Source: an uncultured Microbacterium sp. (GTDB lineage Bacteria; Actinomycetota; Actinomycetes; Actinomycetales; Microbacteriaceae). Taken from it: 64,000 nt of DNA. The stretch's first letter is position 1. Each line of letters starts with the position of its first letter. Both the position numbers and the translations under genes were made by a program. Under the pieces are notes generated by a model that saw only the letters and a program-made list of their open reading frames with translations, had not been told where the DNA came from and searched no databases. The stretch lies in the NCBI GenBank assembly GCA_913774665.1, contig CAJYHN010000008.1:92788-156787 (forward strand), read 5' to 3'. Below, in pieces: positions 32,963 to 41,332 of this stretch.

Positions 32963-34642
32963 CTAGGCGGAAGCGACCGCCTGGACCGCGGGATCCGGGC
33001 TCGCGGCGGACCGTGTCGGCAACACCACCGTCACCGTCGTGCCCACCCCGGGGGCGCTCTCTATCGCGATCTCCCCGCCGTGGGCGTCGACGATCTTCTT
33101 CACGATGGACATGCCGACGCCGATTCCTTGGATGGCGTCGTCTCGGACGGCCTGCGCTCGATAGAAGCGGTCGAACACGCGCCGTTGAACGTCGGCGGTC
33201 ATTCCGATGCCGGTGTCTGCCACCGAGATCGACACCTCTACGTCGCTTCGTCGCCGCGCGCTGACCGTGACGCGCCCCCCGCGCCCGGTGAATTTCGTCG
33301 CGTTGCCCACGAGATTCTCGACCACCTGCGCCAAGCGCGTCGAGTCCGCCTCGATGTGAAGGTCGGCGGACACGTCGGTCAGCAACTCGATACCGGCACG
33401 GTCGGCCACCAGGGCGAACGGTTCGACGGCACGCGCGATCATCGATGCCACGTCAACGCCCCTGCTGTCGAGCTGCATCTGCGAATCGGCAACCGTCAAC
33501 AACTCGCTGACTCGCTCGAGCAACGTGTCGGTGTTGCGCACGATCGTCGCCAACCAGGAGTCGATGCCGAGCGTCTTCGCACCTTCCCCGAGGACGTCGA
33601 CGATCTCTTCCGTGTAGCCGATGATCGAGGTGAGAGGAGTACGCAGCTCATGCGACACCGTCGTCAAGAACTCCTCACGCACCTCGATGGCCTCGACCAG
33701 CTCGGTGACGTCGTACGCGGCGATCACTGTGCCGAGCAGACGGCCGTCCTCCCGGTGCACGCGGCGTGACGATGCCATGATGGCGATCTGGCTGCCCGGG
33801 GGGCCGAGCCACTCGATGTGGTTCGCGATGATCTCACCCCGCAGGGCACGCGGAATGATCTGATGCTCGAGCGGGATCCTCGTCTTCCTGTCGGCCATCA
33901 ATGCGTCGGGTCCTGCGTACGGGGGGACGTCGAGACGGAATCCGACGATATCGACCATCTTCGCTGCGGTCGCATTGGCGAGCACGAGCTCGTTTCGCGC
34001 GCTGTAGTACGCAACGGCTCCGCTGACGGTGTCGAAGACGGAACGCAGGAGTAATTGCGCCTCGTGTGATTGTTCCAAAGCGGCGCGGAGCTTCGCCGTC
34101 GCTTCCTCCGACATTCGACGCCGCATTTCGAAGTTCCGCGAGCCCAAATGGATCGCGACCGATATCCCGGTCGAGATGAAGGGGAGCGTCAGAACATTCA
34201 CGAGCGCGAGGAGAGTCGTCACCGGTCGTCCGCCGAGAACGAAAGGAAGACCGGCGATGACGATGCCCGAGAACAGGATCAGCGCGAGTCCCGGCCACCC
34301 GAACCGGTACGCGATCCATGCGAAGGGAATGAGGGCCAACAGTCCCGCGGACGGCAGATAGGGCAGGAGCGCGGTGCGCACCAACGCGATACTGACGATG
34401 TCGAGCACGGGGATGACGATGATCCACCCCGTGTGTATCCACGTCTGCCGAGGCAAGAGGAACAGGGCCGAGGCAGCCGCCACCACCCCCAAGCCCAGCC
34501 ACAATTCCAGCGATCGTTCGAGTTCGGGGACGGCGCCGAGCATCGCGACCGAGAGCAGAGTGACCCCCAGCAAAAAGGGCAGGTGCAGACGCACGAACAA
34601 TTGGCGAGGAAGAAGGGGCGTCCAAATCGATCGTTCGGGCAT
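32963..34642 (-). CDS. PAS-domain sensor histidine kinase
   Basis: 559 residues. About six membrane segments in residues 20-165, a PAS domain at about 200-312, HisKA with the phospho-accepting His331 in VSHELRTPLTS, and HATPase_c with VVENLVGNATKFT, DTGIGM and GIGVGMSIVKKIV. The ATG at 34642 (AAGGGG upstream) is preferred to an in-frame ATG at 34720. A receiver-only regulator gene lies divergently 116 nt away and is the likely partner. The signal is unknown. Confidence 0.9.
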   Translation of the reverse strand: MPERSIWTPLLPRQLFVRLHLPFLLGVTLLSVAMLGAVPELERSLELWLGLGVVAAASALFLLPRQTWIHTGWIIVIPVLDIVSIALVRTALLPYLPSAGLLALIPFAWIAYRFGWPGLALILFSGIVIAGLPFVLGGRPVTTLLALVNVLTLPFISTGISVAIHLGSRNFEMRRRMSEEATAKLRAALEQSHEAQLLLRSVFDTVSGAVAYYSARNELVLANATAAKMVDIVGFRLDVPPYAGPDALMADRKTRIPLEHQIIPRALRGEIIANHIEWLGPPGSQIAIMASSRRVHREDGRLLGTVIAAYDVTELVEAIEVREEFLTTVSHELRTPLTSIIGYTEEIVDVLGEGAKTLGIDSWLATIVRNTDTLLERVSELLTVADSQMQLDSRGVDVASMIARAVEPFALVADRAGIELLTDVSADLHIEADSTRLAQVVENLVGNATKFTGRGGRVTVSARRRSDVEVSISVADTGIGMTADVQRRVFDRFYRAQAVRDDAIQGIGVGMSIVKKIVDAHGGEIAIESAPGVGTTVTVVLPTRSAASPDPAVQAVASA

Positions 34643-34758
34643 GCCGTCCCCTTCCGCGCGCCACAAGACGGCGCTGCCTGGAGCGATTTTGCCAGCACCT
34701 GGCGGGATGAGGTCGCGCACGCCGACCGTCGCCGCACTTTCCGGGCAAGATATCCCCT

Positions 34759-35163
34759 ATGGGAGCTTCGGTTGTGGTTGTGGACGACGACGATGACATC
34801 GCCGGTCTGTTGCTGATGGGACTCGAGCGTGCGGACATCTCCGCCGTCCGGGCAAGCAACGGGGAGGAAGGGGTCGACGCGGTGTTGCGCGAACGGCCTC
34901 GCGTCGTTCTTCTCGATTGGATGATGCCCGTCATGGACGGCATCCGGGCATGCGAGAAGATCCGAGCGGAGCGGGGTATCGAGCAGCCCCGCATCCTCAT
35001 GCTCACCGCCCGCACGCAGACCGAAGATCAGTGCCGAGCGCGCGAGTCGGGCGTCGACGCGGTCATCCCGAAACCTTTTCGACCCCGGGCTGTCGTTGCG
35101 CAGGTTCGGGAGATCATGGGGGCTGACTGGGGATTCCCGCTGAGCAGCGTCCCCGCGCCCTAA
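34759..35163 (+). CDS. Receiver-only (CheY-like) response regulator
   Basis: 134 residues consisting of one receiver domain: acidic DDDDD (9-13), phospho-acceptor Asp53 in LLDWMMPVMDG, Thr in MLTART and Lys in VIPKPF. There is no output domain, so it must act by protein contact or as a phosphorelay element. The divergent PAS kinase is the obvious donor. The upstream CAAGAT, 7 nt before the ATG, is compatible with a leaderless start. Confidence 0.85.
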   Translation: MGASVVVVDDDDDIAGLLLMGLERADISAVRASNGEEGVDAVLRERPRVVLLDWMMPVMDGIRACEKIRAERGIEQPRILMLTARTQTEDQCRARESGVDAVIPKPFRPRAVVAQVREIMGADWGFPLSSVPAP

Positions 35164-35182
35164 TCCGCCCCGCCACCCCGCG

Positions 35183-35221
35183 CAAGGTAGACCGACCATG
35201 TCGGAGGCCCCCGCTACCTTG
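35183..35221. promoter_or_regulatory. Nested inverted repeats upstream of the AI-2E transporter gene
   Basis: Outer arms CAAGGTAG (35183-35190) and CTACCTTG (35214-35221); an inner palindrome CCGAC-CAT-GTCGG at 35192-35204. The outer right arm contains the -10-like TACCTT. Operator or terminator of the preceding gene. Confidence 0.5.
35215..35220 (+). promoter_or_regulatory. -10 hexamer TACCTT
   Basis: 6 nt before the ATG at 35227; this favours that ATG over the GTG at 35221. Confidence 0.45.
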
Positions 35222-35226
35222 TGAAC

Positions 35227-36399
35227 ATGGGCCTGTTCTCTCGCCATCCCGACCCGCGTCGCGCGGTCGAAGCCGTCGCCGAGGCAGTGCAGCCGCCGCC
35301 GCGGAGCCTCTGGGCCGACGGGTTCGGCCGTCTCGCCGTGCGCGCCGTGCAGATCATCGTCGTCGTGGCCCTCGTCGCGGCCGTCATCTGGGGCATTCAG
35401 CAGGTGTCGCTCGTCATCATCCCGCTGGTGCTGGCGCTCATCTTCGCCTCGGCCTTCGGCCCGGTCACGATGTGGATGCGACGCAAGGGCGTGCCCTCGG
35501 TCATCGCGACCCTGCTGACTCTCCTGGCCGTCGTCGTCGTGCTCGCCGCGCTCGGCTGGCTCGTCGCCAACGCCGTCATCAACCAGTGGGACTACCTCGG
35601 CTCTCAGGCCGTGCAGGGTTTCGAGCAGGCCCAGGACTGGTACCACACGCTGCCCTTCGCGATCTCGCAAGACCAGGTCAACCAGGCGATCCAAGGCATC
35701 CAGGGCTTCGTCACGAGCTCCTCCTTCGGTACCGGGGCGCTGGCCGGCGTGAGCGCGATCGCCTCGTTCGTCACCGGCTTCGTGCTCATGGTCGTCATTC
35801 TGTTCTTCTTCCTCAAAGACGGCCCGCGCATGTGGGAGTTCGTGCTGCGCCCCTTCCACGGCAGCGACTACGAGCGGGCGCGCCGCATCGGCGACAAGAC
35901 GGTCACGGTTCTCGGCTCGTATGTCCGAGGCACGGCCTCCGTCGCCGCCGTCGACGCGATCGGTATCGGGATCGGTCTCGCGATCCTGCAGGTGCCCCTC
36001 GCCCTCCCCCTCGCGGTGCTCGTCTTCCTCCTCGCGTTCATCCCGATCGTGGGTGCGGTCACCGCCGGCGTCCTGGCGGCCCTCGTCGCTCTCGTCACCA
36101 ACGGCCCCGTCGTGGCCCTCATCGTCGTCGGCATCGTCGTGCTCGTGAATCAGCTCGAGGGCAACTTCCTCCAGCCGGTGCTGATGGGCCGCTCGATGAA
36201 GCTGCACTCGTTCGTCGTGCTGGTCGTCCTCGCCGGCGGAACCGCGATCGGCGGCATCCTCGGCACCCTGCTGGCCGTGCCGCTGACCGCCGTGGTGTGG
36301 GGCATCATCACCGTGTGGAACGGCCCCGACAAGCCGGCCGAATGGGCGCGCCGCAAGAAGCGGAAGAACCCCGTGCCGCTGGCGGGCGAGCAGAGCTGA
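35227..36399 (+). CDS. AI-2E family (TqsA/YhhQ-type, PF01594) transporter
   Basis: 390-residue membrane protein with about eight membrane segments. Typical features are the early double hairpin (VRAVQIIVVVALVAAVIWGI, IIPLVLALIFASAFGPV), the long soluble insert (about 115-175), and the C-terminal LPLAVLVFLLAFIPIVGAVT with NQLEGNFLQPVLMGRSMKLH. Members export autoinducer-2, act as Na+/H+ antiporters or have no known substrate; the substrate here is open. The basic tail WARRKKRKN is cytoplasmic. Confidence 0.88.
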   Translation: MGLFSRHPDPRRAVEAVAEAVQPPPRSLWADGFGRLAVRAVQIIVVVALVAAVIWGIQQVSLVIIPLVLALIFASAFGPVTMWMRRKGVPSVIATLLTLLAVVVVLAALGWLVANAVINQWDYLGSQAVQGFEQAQDWYHTLPFAISQDQVNQAIQGIQGFVTSSSFGTGALAGVSAIASFVTGFVLMVVILFFFLKDGPRMWEFVLRPFHGSDYERARRIGDKTVTVLGSYVRGTASVAAVDAIGIGIGLAILQVPLALPLAVLVFLLAFIPIVGAVTAGVLAALVALVTNGPVVALIVVGIVVLVNQLEGNFLQPVLMGRSMKLHSFVVLVVLAGGTAIGGILGTLLAVPLTAVVWGIITVWNGPDKPAEWARRKKRKNPVPLAGEQS

Positions 36400-36404
36400 C
36401 GGCG

Positions 36405-37448
36405 ATGCCGTACGACATCCCGGCGCCCATGCTGGCGAAGTCGGTGCCCGAAGTTCCCGAGCACGCCAAGGTCGAGGGCGGCTTCAGCTACGAGCCCAAG
36501 TGGGACGGTTTCCGCGCCCTCGTTTCGTGGGACGGCACCGACGTCGAGATCGGCAGCCGCGGCGCGAAGCCGCTCACGCGGTACTTCCCCGAACTGGTGG
36601 AGGCGTTCGCGCGGCTCCTCCCCGAGCCGTGCCTCATCGACGGCGAAGTCGTCGTCGCCCGGGGCGAGCCGGGCGCGCAGCGACTGGACTGGGAATCGCT
36701 GTCGCAGCGCATCCACCCGGCGGCATCCCGGGTGAACCTGCTCGCCGAAGAGACCCCCGCGATGTTCATCGCGTTCGACCTCCTCGCCCGCGGCGAGCGC
36801 GACCTGCAGCCCGAGCCGTTCGCCGAGCGCCGCGCGCAGCTCGTCGACCTGCTCGGCGACATCCCCCACCCCGTGCACGTCACGCGCACGACCGACGACC
36901 CCGACCTCGCGCGCCGCTGGCTCGCCGAGTTCGAGGGCGCGGGCCTCGACGGTGTGATCGCCAAGCCCCTCGCCCAGCCGTACGCACCGAACAAGCGCAC
37001 GATGTTCAAGATCAAGCACGCCCGCACCGCCGACGTCGTGCTGCTGGGGTACCGCATCCACAAGTCCGGTGAGGGCGTCGGCTCACTCCTGCTCGGCCTC
37101 TACGACGACGAGGGTCGTCTGCACGGGGTCGGAGGGGCCTCCGCCTTCACCGACAAGCGCCGCCGCGAGCTGATCGACGAGCTCGCGCCCTACGTCGAGC
37201 GCGACGCCGAGGGCGCGGCGGTCACCGGCGAGACCGACCGCTCGCGCTTCTCGGCTTCCAAGGATGTGTCGTTCGTGCGCCTGCGCCCCGAGCGCGTGCT
37301 CGAGGTGCGTTACGACCAGCTCGAGGGCATGCGCTTCCGCCACACCGTGCAGTTCGACCGGTGGCGCCCCGACCGCGATGCCCGCTCGTGCACCTTCGCG
37401 CAGCTCGAGACCGTCAGTTCGTACGACCTCGGCGACGTCCTGGACTGA
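36405..37448 (+). CDS. ligC: ATP-dependent DNA ligase (LigC type)
   Basis: 347 residues. The adenylation motif I is YEPKWDGFRAL with the AMP-accepting Lys32. Motifs GSRG, LIDGEVVV and DGVIAKP follow, then a C-terminal OB-fold domain (TADVVLLGYRIHKSGEGVGSLLLG...EVRYDQLEG). This is the short, accessory ligase of actinomycetes that works in repair alongside LigD-type polymerases. It starts 5 nt after the AI-2E transporter stop and is convergent with a LigD-polymerase-type gene. Confidence 0.87.
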   Translation: MPYDIPAPMLAKSVPEVPEHAKVEGGFSYEPKWDGFRALVSWDGTDVEIGSRGAKPLTRYFPELVEAFARLLPEPCLIDGEVVVARGEPGAQRLDWESLSQRIHPAASRVNLLAEETPAMFIAFDLLARGERDLQPEPFAERRAQLVDLLGDIPHPVHVTRTTDDPDLARRWLAEFEGAGLDGVIAKPLAQPYAPNKRTMFKIKHARTADVVLLGYRIHKSGEGVGSLLLGLYDDEGRLHGVGGASAFTDKRRRELIDELAPYVERDAEGAAVTGETDRSRFSASKDVSFVRLRPERVLEVRYDQLEGMRFRHTVQFDRWRPDRDARSCTFAQLETVSSYDLGDVLD

Positions 37449-37640
37449 GACCGGCTGCTCCGCGAGCCGACGGGAGGCCCGGGGCATGGCATCCGTCCCA
37501 CTCTGGTGTGCCCGCGCGCCGTCACGAGAATGGAGGATGCCAAACCTGCGCGTGATGGAGCGCGCGGGCCTGCTCGATCGCGCCCGCTGCGGGTGGGCGG
37601 TGCTTTCCTACCGCAGCGCCGCGGGCGAGGCGCTGACCGC

Positions 37641-38666
37641 CTAGGCCCCCGGGTTCTTCGCCCGCGAGGGCTGCACGCGCGGCGGCTCCCCCGGCATCTT
37701 CGGGAACTCCGGCGGGAACGGCAGCTCCCCCAGCCCGTTCTCGACGTCGCCCTGCCACCACTGCAGCAGCGTGTCGATGCGCCCGGGCTTCTTCGCGAAT
37801 CCGGCCCACGGATCGCCGACGGATGCCAACCGCTCCGGCACCGAGCGCACCGTGAACGCGAGCGGGTCGAGGTCGTCGAGCTCGTCCCAGGCGACCGGGG
37901 TCGACACGGTCGCGGTGGGCAGCGCCCGCGGCGAATACGCCCCCGCCATCGTCCGGTCGCGGTTGGCCTGGTTGAAGTCGACGAAGATGCGCTCGCCGCG
38001 CTCCTCCTTCCACCAGCTCGTCGTCACGGCATCCGGCATCCGTCGTTCCAGCTCGCGCGCCGCGGCGATGACCGCGTGCCGCACGTCGAGGAACTCGTGC
38101 GTCGGCTCGATCGGGCAGAACACGTGCAGGCCGCGGTTGCCGCTCGTCTTGATCCATGGCTCGAGCCCTGCCTCGCGCAGCACGACGCGCAGCTCGTGGG
38201 CGGCGGTGACCGCCTCCGCGATGCCCGTCCCGGGCTGGGGATCGAGGTCGATGCGCAGCTCGACCGGGTGATCGGGATCGCTCGCGAGCGAGGCCCACGG
38301 GTGGAACACGATCGTATTCATCTGCGCGGCCCACACCGCCGATGCGATTTCTCCGAGGAAGAGCTGCGGATGCCGCCGCCCGCTGTTGTACGTCACGGTC
38401 ACGGCCTCGACGAAGTCGGGCGCCCCCTTCGGCGGGTTCTTGGAGAAGAACGCCTCGCCCCCGACACCCTCGGGGAATCGCTCGAGCGACACCGGCCGAT
38501 GCCCGTTCGCCGCGATGAAGGGGTCGGCGACGGCGATCAGATACTCGGCGAGCTCGCGCTTGGTGATCCCGACCTCGGGCCACAGCACGCGGTCGGGGTT
38601 CGAGATGCCGATCTCGCGCTCGCCCTCGAGGCCCGGCACGGTCAACGTGATGCGGGGGGATGCCAT
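37641..38666 (-). CDS. LigD-type primase-polymerase (end-joining polymerase), copy 1
   Basis: 341 residues, stand-alone polymerase domain of LigD (archaeo-eukaryotic primase superfamily). The metal-binding pair is in ELRIDLDPQPG (Asp140, Asp142), with KTSGNRGLHVF and WWKEERGERIFVDFNQ downstream, all hallmark motifs. It adds (ribo)nucleotides at double-strand ends during repair. Convergent with the LigC-like ligase 192 nt away, so the two probably cooperate. A leaderless promoter (TAGCGT, 6 nt) precedes the ATG. Confidence 0.88.
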   Translation of the reverse strand: MASPRITLTVPGLEGEREIGISNPDRVLWPEVGITKRELAEYLIAVADPFIAANGHRPVSLERFPEGVGGEAFFSKNPPKGAPDFVEAVTVTYNSGRRHPQLFLGEIASAVWAAQMNTIVFHPWASLASDPDHPVELRIDLDPQPGTGIAEAVTAAHELRVVLREAGLEPWIKTSGNRGLHVFCPIEPTHEFLDVRHAVIAAARELERRMPDAVTTSWWKEERGERIFVDFNQANRDRTMAGAYSPRALPTATVSTPVAWDELDDLDPLAFTVRSVPERLASVGDPWAGFAKKPGRIDTLLQWWQGDVENGLGELPFPPEFPKMPGEPPRVQPSRAKNPGA

Positions 38667-38672
38667 GTCCCG

Positions 38673-38678
38673 ACGCTA
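38673..38678 (-). promoter_or_regulatory. -10 hexamer TAGCGT
   Basis: Minus strand, 6 nt before the ATG at 38666. Confidence 0.45.
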
Positions 38679-38753
38679 GCGGGCGGGTCGGGGCCGTGTC
38701 TGCCCATTGCGGGCGCCCCGGAGGGCGGTGCCGGGCGGTGGGGCGCGCTCCAG

Positions 38754-38925
38754 GGCCCCGGGGCGCGGGAAGTGGCCCCGGAGCCACCTACAGGCAGCAC
38801 CCACGCATCTCGGGGCACCCGCGCTCGGCCACGCACCGCATCCACCCCCGGGCACACCGCATCCGGCACGGATCGGGTCGCCGCTCGTGGCCCCGGGGCG
38901 CGAGAAGTGGCCCCGGAGCCACCTC
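38754..38925. repeat. G+C-rich direct repeat, two copies
   Basis: A module of about 37 bp (GGCCCCGGGGCGCG.. then GAAGTGGCCCCGGAGCCACCT) occurs at 38754 and again at 38889, 135 bp apart, in the 336-nt region between the LigD-type and DUF1684 genes. Otherwise that region holds only the two divergent promoters. Confidence 0.75.
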
Positions 38926-38990
38926 CGCGCAGCACACAGACGCCCTGCGGCGGGCCTGTCCAGCCCGGGCCACGGCATCCGACCGCCCTT

Positions 38991-38996
38991 TACGCT
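38991..38996 (+). promoter_or_regulatory. -10 hexamer TACGCT
   Basis: 6 nt before the ATG at 39003. Confidence 0.5.
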
Positions 38997-39002
38997 CGAT
39001 CC

Positions 39003-39629
39003 ATGACCTCCGCAGCCGCCCGAACCGCCCTCGACATCGCCGATTGGCGCCGCCGCGTGTTCGCGCTGTACGACGCCGTGCGCGAAGCCGATGATCCCGA
39101 AGACGCTCACGAGTTGTGGCGTATCGAGCGCGACGCCCTGTTCGCCGATCACCCGGCCACTCCCCTGCTCCCCGAGCAGCGCGAAGGCTTCGTCGGCCTG
39201 CCGCTGGCGCCCTACGATGCCGCGTGGCGCTTCGAGGTTCCCCTGCTCGACGCCGACGAGGCCTCTTTCGTCGCCACGACCGGCACCGACGGCGAAGTGG
39301 GCTTCGAGCGCATCGGCCGCGTCGAGCTGCCGGACACCGGTTCGCTCGACGTGTGGAGGCTGACGTCCTACGGCGGCGGTCTGTTCGTTCCGGTGCGGGA
39401 TGCCGCGGCCGGCCGCCCGGGCGGCACCTACGGCGGCGGACGCTACCTGCTCGACACGATCAAGGGCGCTGATCTCGGTCGCGGCTCCGCCCCCGACACC
39501 CTGGTGATCGACTTCAACTTCGCGTACAACCCCTCGTGCGCCTACGACCCGATGTGGGCGTGCCCGCTGGCCCCGGCCGGGAACGTCCTTCCCGTCGCGG
39601 TCCCGGTCGGCGAGTTGTACGGGGTCTGA
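39003..39629 (+). CDS. DUF1684 family protein
   Basis: 208 residues. The family signature near the C-terminus is visible: VIDFNFAYNPSCAYDPMWACPLAPAGNVLPV, with the invariant NP.C and CPL.P pattern, preceded by GGGRYLLDTIKGAD. The N-terminal helix contains ADWRR-like IADWRRRVFALY. Function unknown across the family. Followed by a strong hairpin terminator. Confidence 0.85.
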   Translation: MTSAAARTALDIADWRRRVFALYDAVREADDPEDAHELWRIERDALFADHPATPLLPEQREGFVGLPLAPYDAAWRFEVPLLDADEASFVATTGTDGEVGFERIGRVELPDTGSLDVWRLTSYGGGLFVPVRDAAAGRPGGTYGGGRYLLDTIKGADLGRGSAPDTLVIDFNFAYNPSCAYDPMWACPLAPAGNVLPVAVPVGELYGV

Positions 39630-39639
39630 CTTGAACGGC

Positions 39640-39675
39640 GGCGGGCCGCCCCGAGAGGGAGCGGCCCGCCATTTT
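39640..39675 (+). terminator. Rho-independent terminator after the DUF1684 gene
   Basis: GGCGGGCCGC, 11-nt loop, GCGGCCCGCC, then ATTTT. Confidence 0.8.
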
Positions 39676-39681
39676 CGTGCC

Positions 39682-40776
39682 TTACGCGGTGGGTTCGGCG
39701 CCCTCTTGCGCGAGGGCGATCACGGGTGCGAGCTCGTCGCGGTCGATGCGCATCCACGGGCCCGCCGGATCGACCAGGATGCCGGTGAGCCCGGCGTCCC
39801 CGGCCAGCGCCTTCGCGAGCTGGTCGCGCTTGATGGGCAGCGGCTGGTCGCCGCGACCGAGGGCGAGAAGCTCCAGCGGGTGCGTGAAGACCTCGAGGAA
39901 ACGCTCCCCGGTCGCCGAACGCGACTCGGCGACCCCGATGGGGCCACCCTCTTCGGAGCGGTTCACACCGATCCACAGCGGGGCCTCGGCCACGATCGCG
40001 TCGACGATGGTGGATGCCGTCGACTCGTCGCGCGTCTCGCACAGGGCCGTCTTGATACGCAACTCGGGGTCGACTTCGGCGACCATGCGCTCGAGCAGAG
40101 CCTTGGGGAGCACGGCGCGGTGCGGCTGCGAGGCGGGATCGAGGATGATGCCGGCGTAAGGGCCGGCGAGGACGTGACGCAGCAGCGCCATGACCGGCTG
40201 ACCCATCGCCGAGGTGTCGCGGTCGCCATCGGCGTCGACGCTGGCGCGCAGGGCGAAACCGCCGCTGTAGGCGAGGACGAGCTGCTCGTCGCCGTTGTTG
40301 GCGACCGCGAGCGGCAGGTCTTTCCCCTCGGCCAGCAACGCGCGGGCGTCACCCTTCACCCGCAAGAAGACGTGCCCCTGCAGCAGCTGACGCGCGATGT
40401 TGAGCAGCTGCGCGGGCTCGGGCTGCCCCTCGATCTCGGCGAGAGCGTTGCCGAGCAGCACGTTGTCGCGCAGCCCCGGCACCGTTTCGGGAGCCTCGGG
40501 GGCTTCCATCGCGCCGGGCTGACGCGCCGAAGGGCGAGCAGCGACGGGCGGGGTCGATGAGGGTTCGGGGGTGTCAGGACCAGCACCCACACCGCGGAAC
40601 GACGACATCGAAATGCCGACGGTGGGGGCGGCCTCGGCCGGAACCTCCGGGGCCGGAGCGGCGTCGCTCGGGCCGGCGGGATCGACGGGCTGTTCGCCCG
40701 GCTCGATCGTGGTGTCGGGGCGGTCGGCCGATACGTCGTCGGAATCGGACTTCTTGCGGCGCGAGAAGAGAGCCAT
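39682..40776 (-). CDS. SseB-domain protein
   Basis: 364 residues. A basic start (ALFSRRKKSDSDD), a long Pro/Ala/Glu-rich disordered stretch to about residue 95, then a duplicated SseB-type region (LLRVKGDAR-like FLRVKGDARALLAEGKDLPLAV; later GDQPLPIKRDQLAKALAGD). SseB N-terminal-domain proteins in actinobacteria are common and functionally undefined. A TAGGCT hexamer 6 nt upstream fixes the ATG at 40776. Confidence 0.72.
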   Translation of the reverse strand: MALFSRRKKSDSDDVSADRPDTTIEPGEQPVDPAGPSDAAPAPEVPAEAAPTVGISMSSFRGVGAGPDTPEPSSTPPVAARPSARQPGAMEAPEAPETVPGLRDNVLLGNALAEIEGQPEPAQLLNIARQLLQGHVFLRVKGDARALLAEGKDLPLAVANNGDEQLVLAYSGGFALRASVDADGDRDTSAMGQPVMALLRHVLAGPYAGIILDPASQPHRAVLPKALLERMVAEVDPELRIKTALCETRDESTASTIVDAIVAEAPLWIGVNRSEEGGPIGVAESRSATGERFLEVFTHPLELLALGRGDQPLPIKRDQLAKALAGDAGLTGILVDPAGPWMRIDRDELAPVIALAQEGAEPTA

Positions 40777-40782
40777 TGGTTC

Positions 40783-40788
40783 AGCCTA
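40783..40788 (-). promoter_or_regulatory. -10 hexamer TAGGCT
   Basis: Minus strand, 6 nt before the ATG at 40776. Confidence 0.5.
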
Positions 40789-40848
40789 GCCGGGGCGCTC
40801 CCCCGCCCGGTCCGCCGGGCGCCCGCCGGCCGGCCCGCCGGGCGCAGC

Positions 40849-40982
40849 GCGTGGGGTCGGCAGGTGCGGCCCGTGGGGGCGGCAGGTGCAGCCCGTGGGG
40901 TCGGCGGGTGCGGCCCGTGGGATCGGCGGGGGCGCCCGTAACGCGGGGCTCGGCGAGGCGCCCGTAACGCGGGGCTCGGCGA
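40849..40982. repeat. Short tandem repeats (22 bp x4, then 26 bp x2)
   Basis: Units beginning CGTGGGG at 40849, 40871, 40893 and 40915 (CGTGGGGTCGGCAGGTGCGG and variants), followed by two 26-bp units starting GCGCCCGTAACGCGGGGCTC at 40931 and 40957. They occupy the 556-nt gap between the sseB-like and helicase genes, where I see no gene. Confidence 0.8.
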
Positions 40983-41013
40983 GCTCAGGTGCAGGTTTGG
41001 GGCGGAATATGGC

Positions 41014-41061
41014 GTTTGGGGCGCGATCCTTCCGCTCCAAACGGAAGAACGCGCCCCAAAC
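41014..41061. repeat. Interrupted hairpin in the sseB-pcrA gap
   Basis: Arms GTTTGGGGCGCG (41014-41025) and CGCGCCCCAAAC (41050-41061), with an inner pair CTTCCG/CGGAAG. A related GGGGCG...CGCCCC hairpin is near 63077-63115. Confidence 0.65.
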
Positions 41062-41332
41062 CGAAATGTCAGGGCCCGCAGCCTGGTCCCATCTGCCTCG
41101 CGACCGTCCCGCACGCGCGGACCGCGGCATCGGAGTGAACTCTGCGCGCCCCGATGCATGGAACGCGCCCCAGACAACGAAACCCGCCCAACCCGGTGCA
41201 CGGCACACGCCCCAAAGCACCCGCAGCGCCCGGGGACGAAACCCACCCACCCCGGTGCACGGCACACGCCACGCCCGCACCCGAAGCGCCCGCGGACGCA
41301 ACCCGCCCGCGGCAAGCCCGACCGACCCGCCG

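Noticed and set aside
37537-37644. A 35-codon ORF MPNLRVMERAGLLDRARCGW... between the ligase and LigD-type genes.
   Set aside because: The GGAGG directly abuts the ATG with no spacing, the 3' end overlaps the convergent gene, and no other support is visible.
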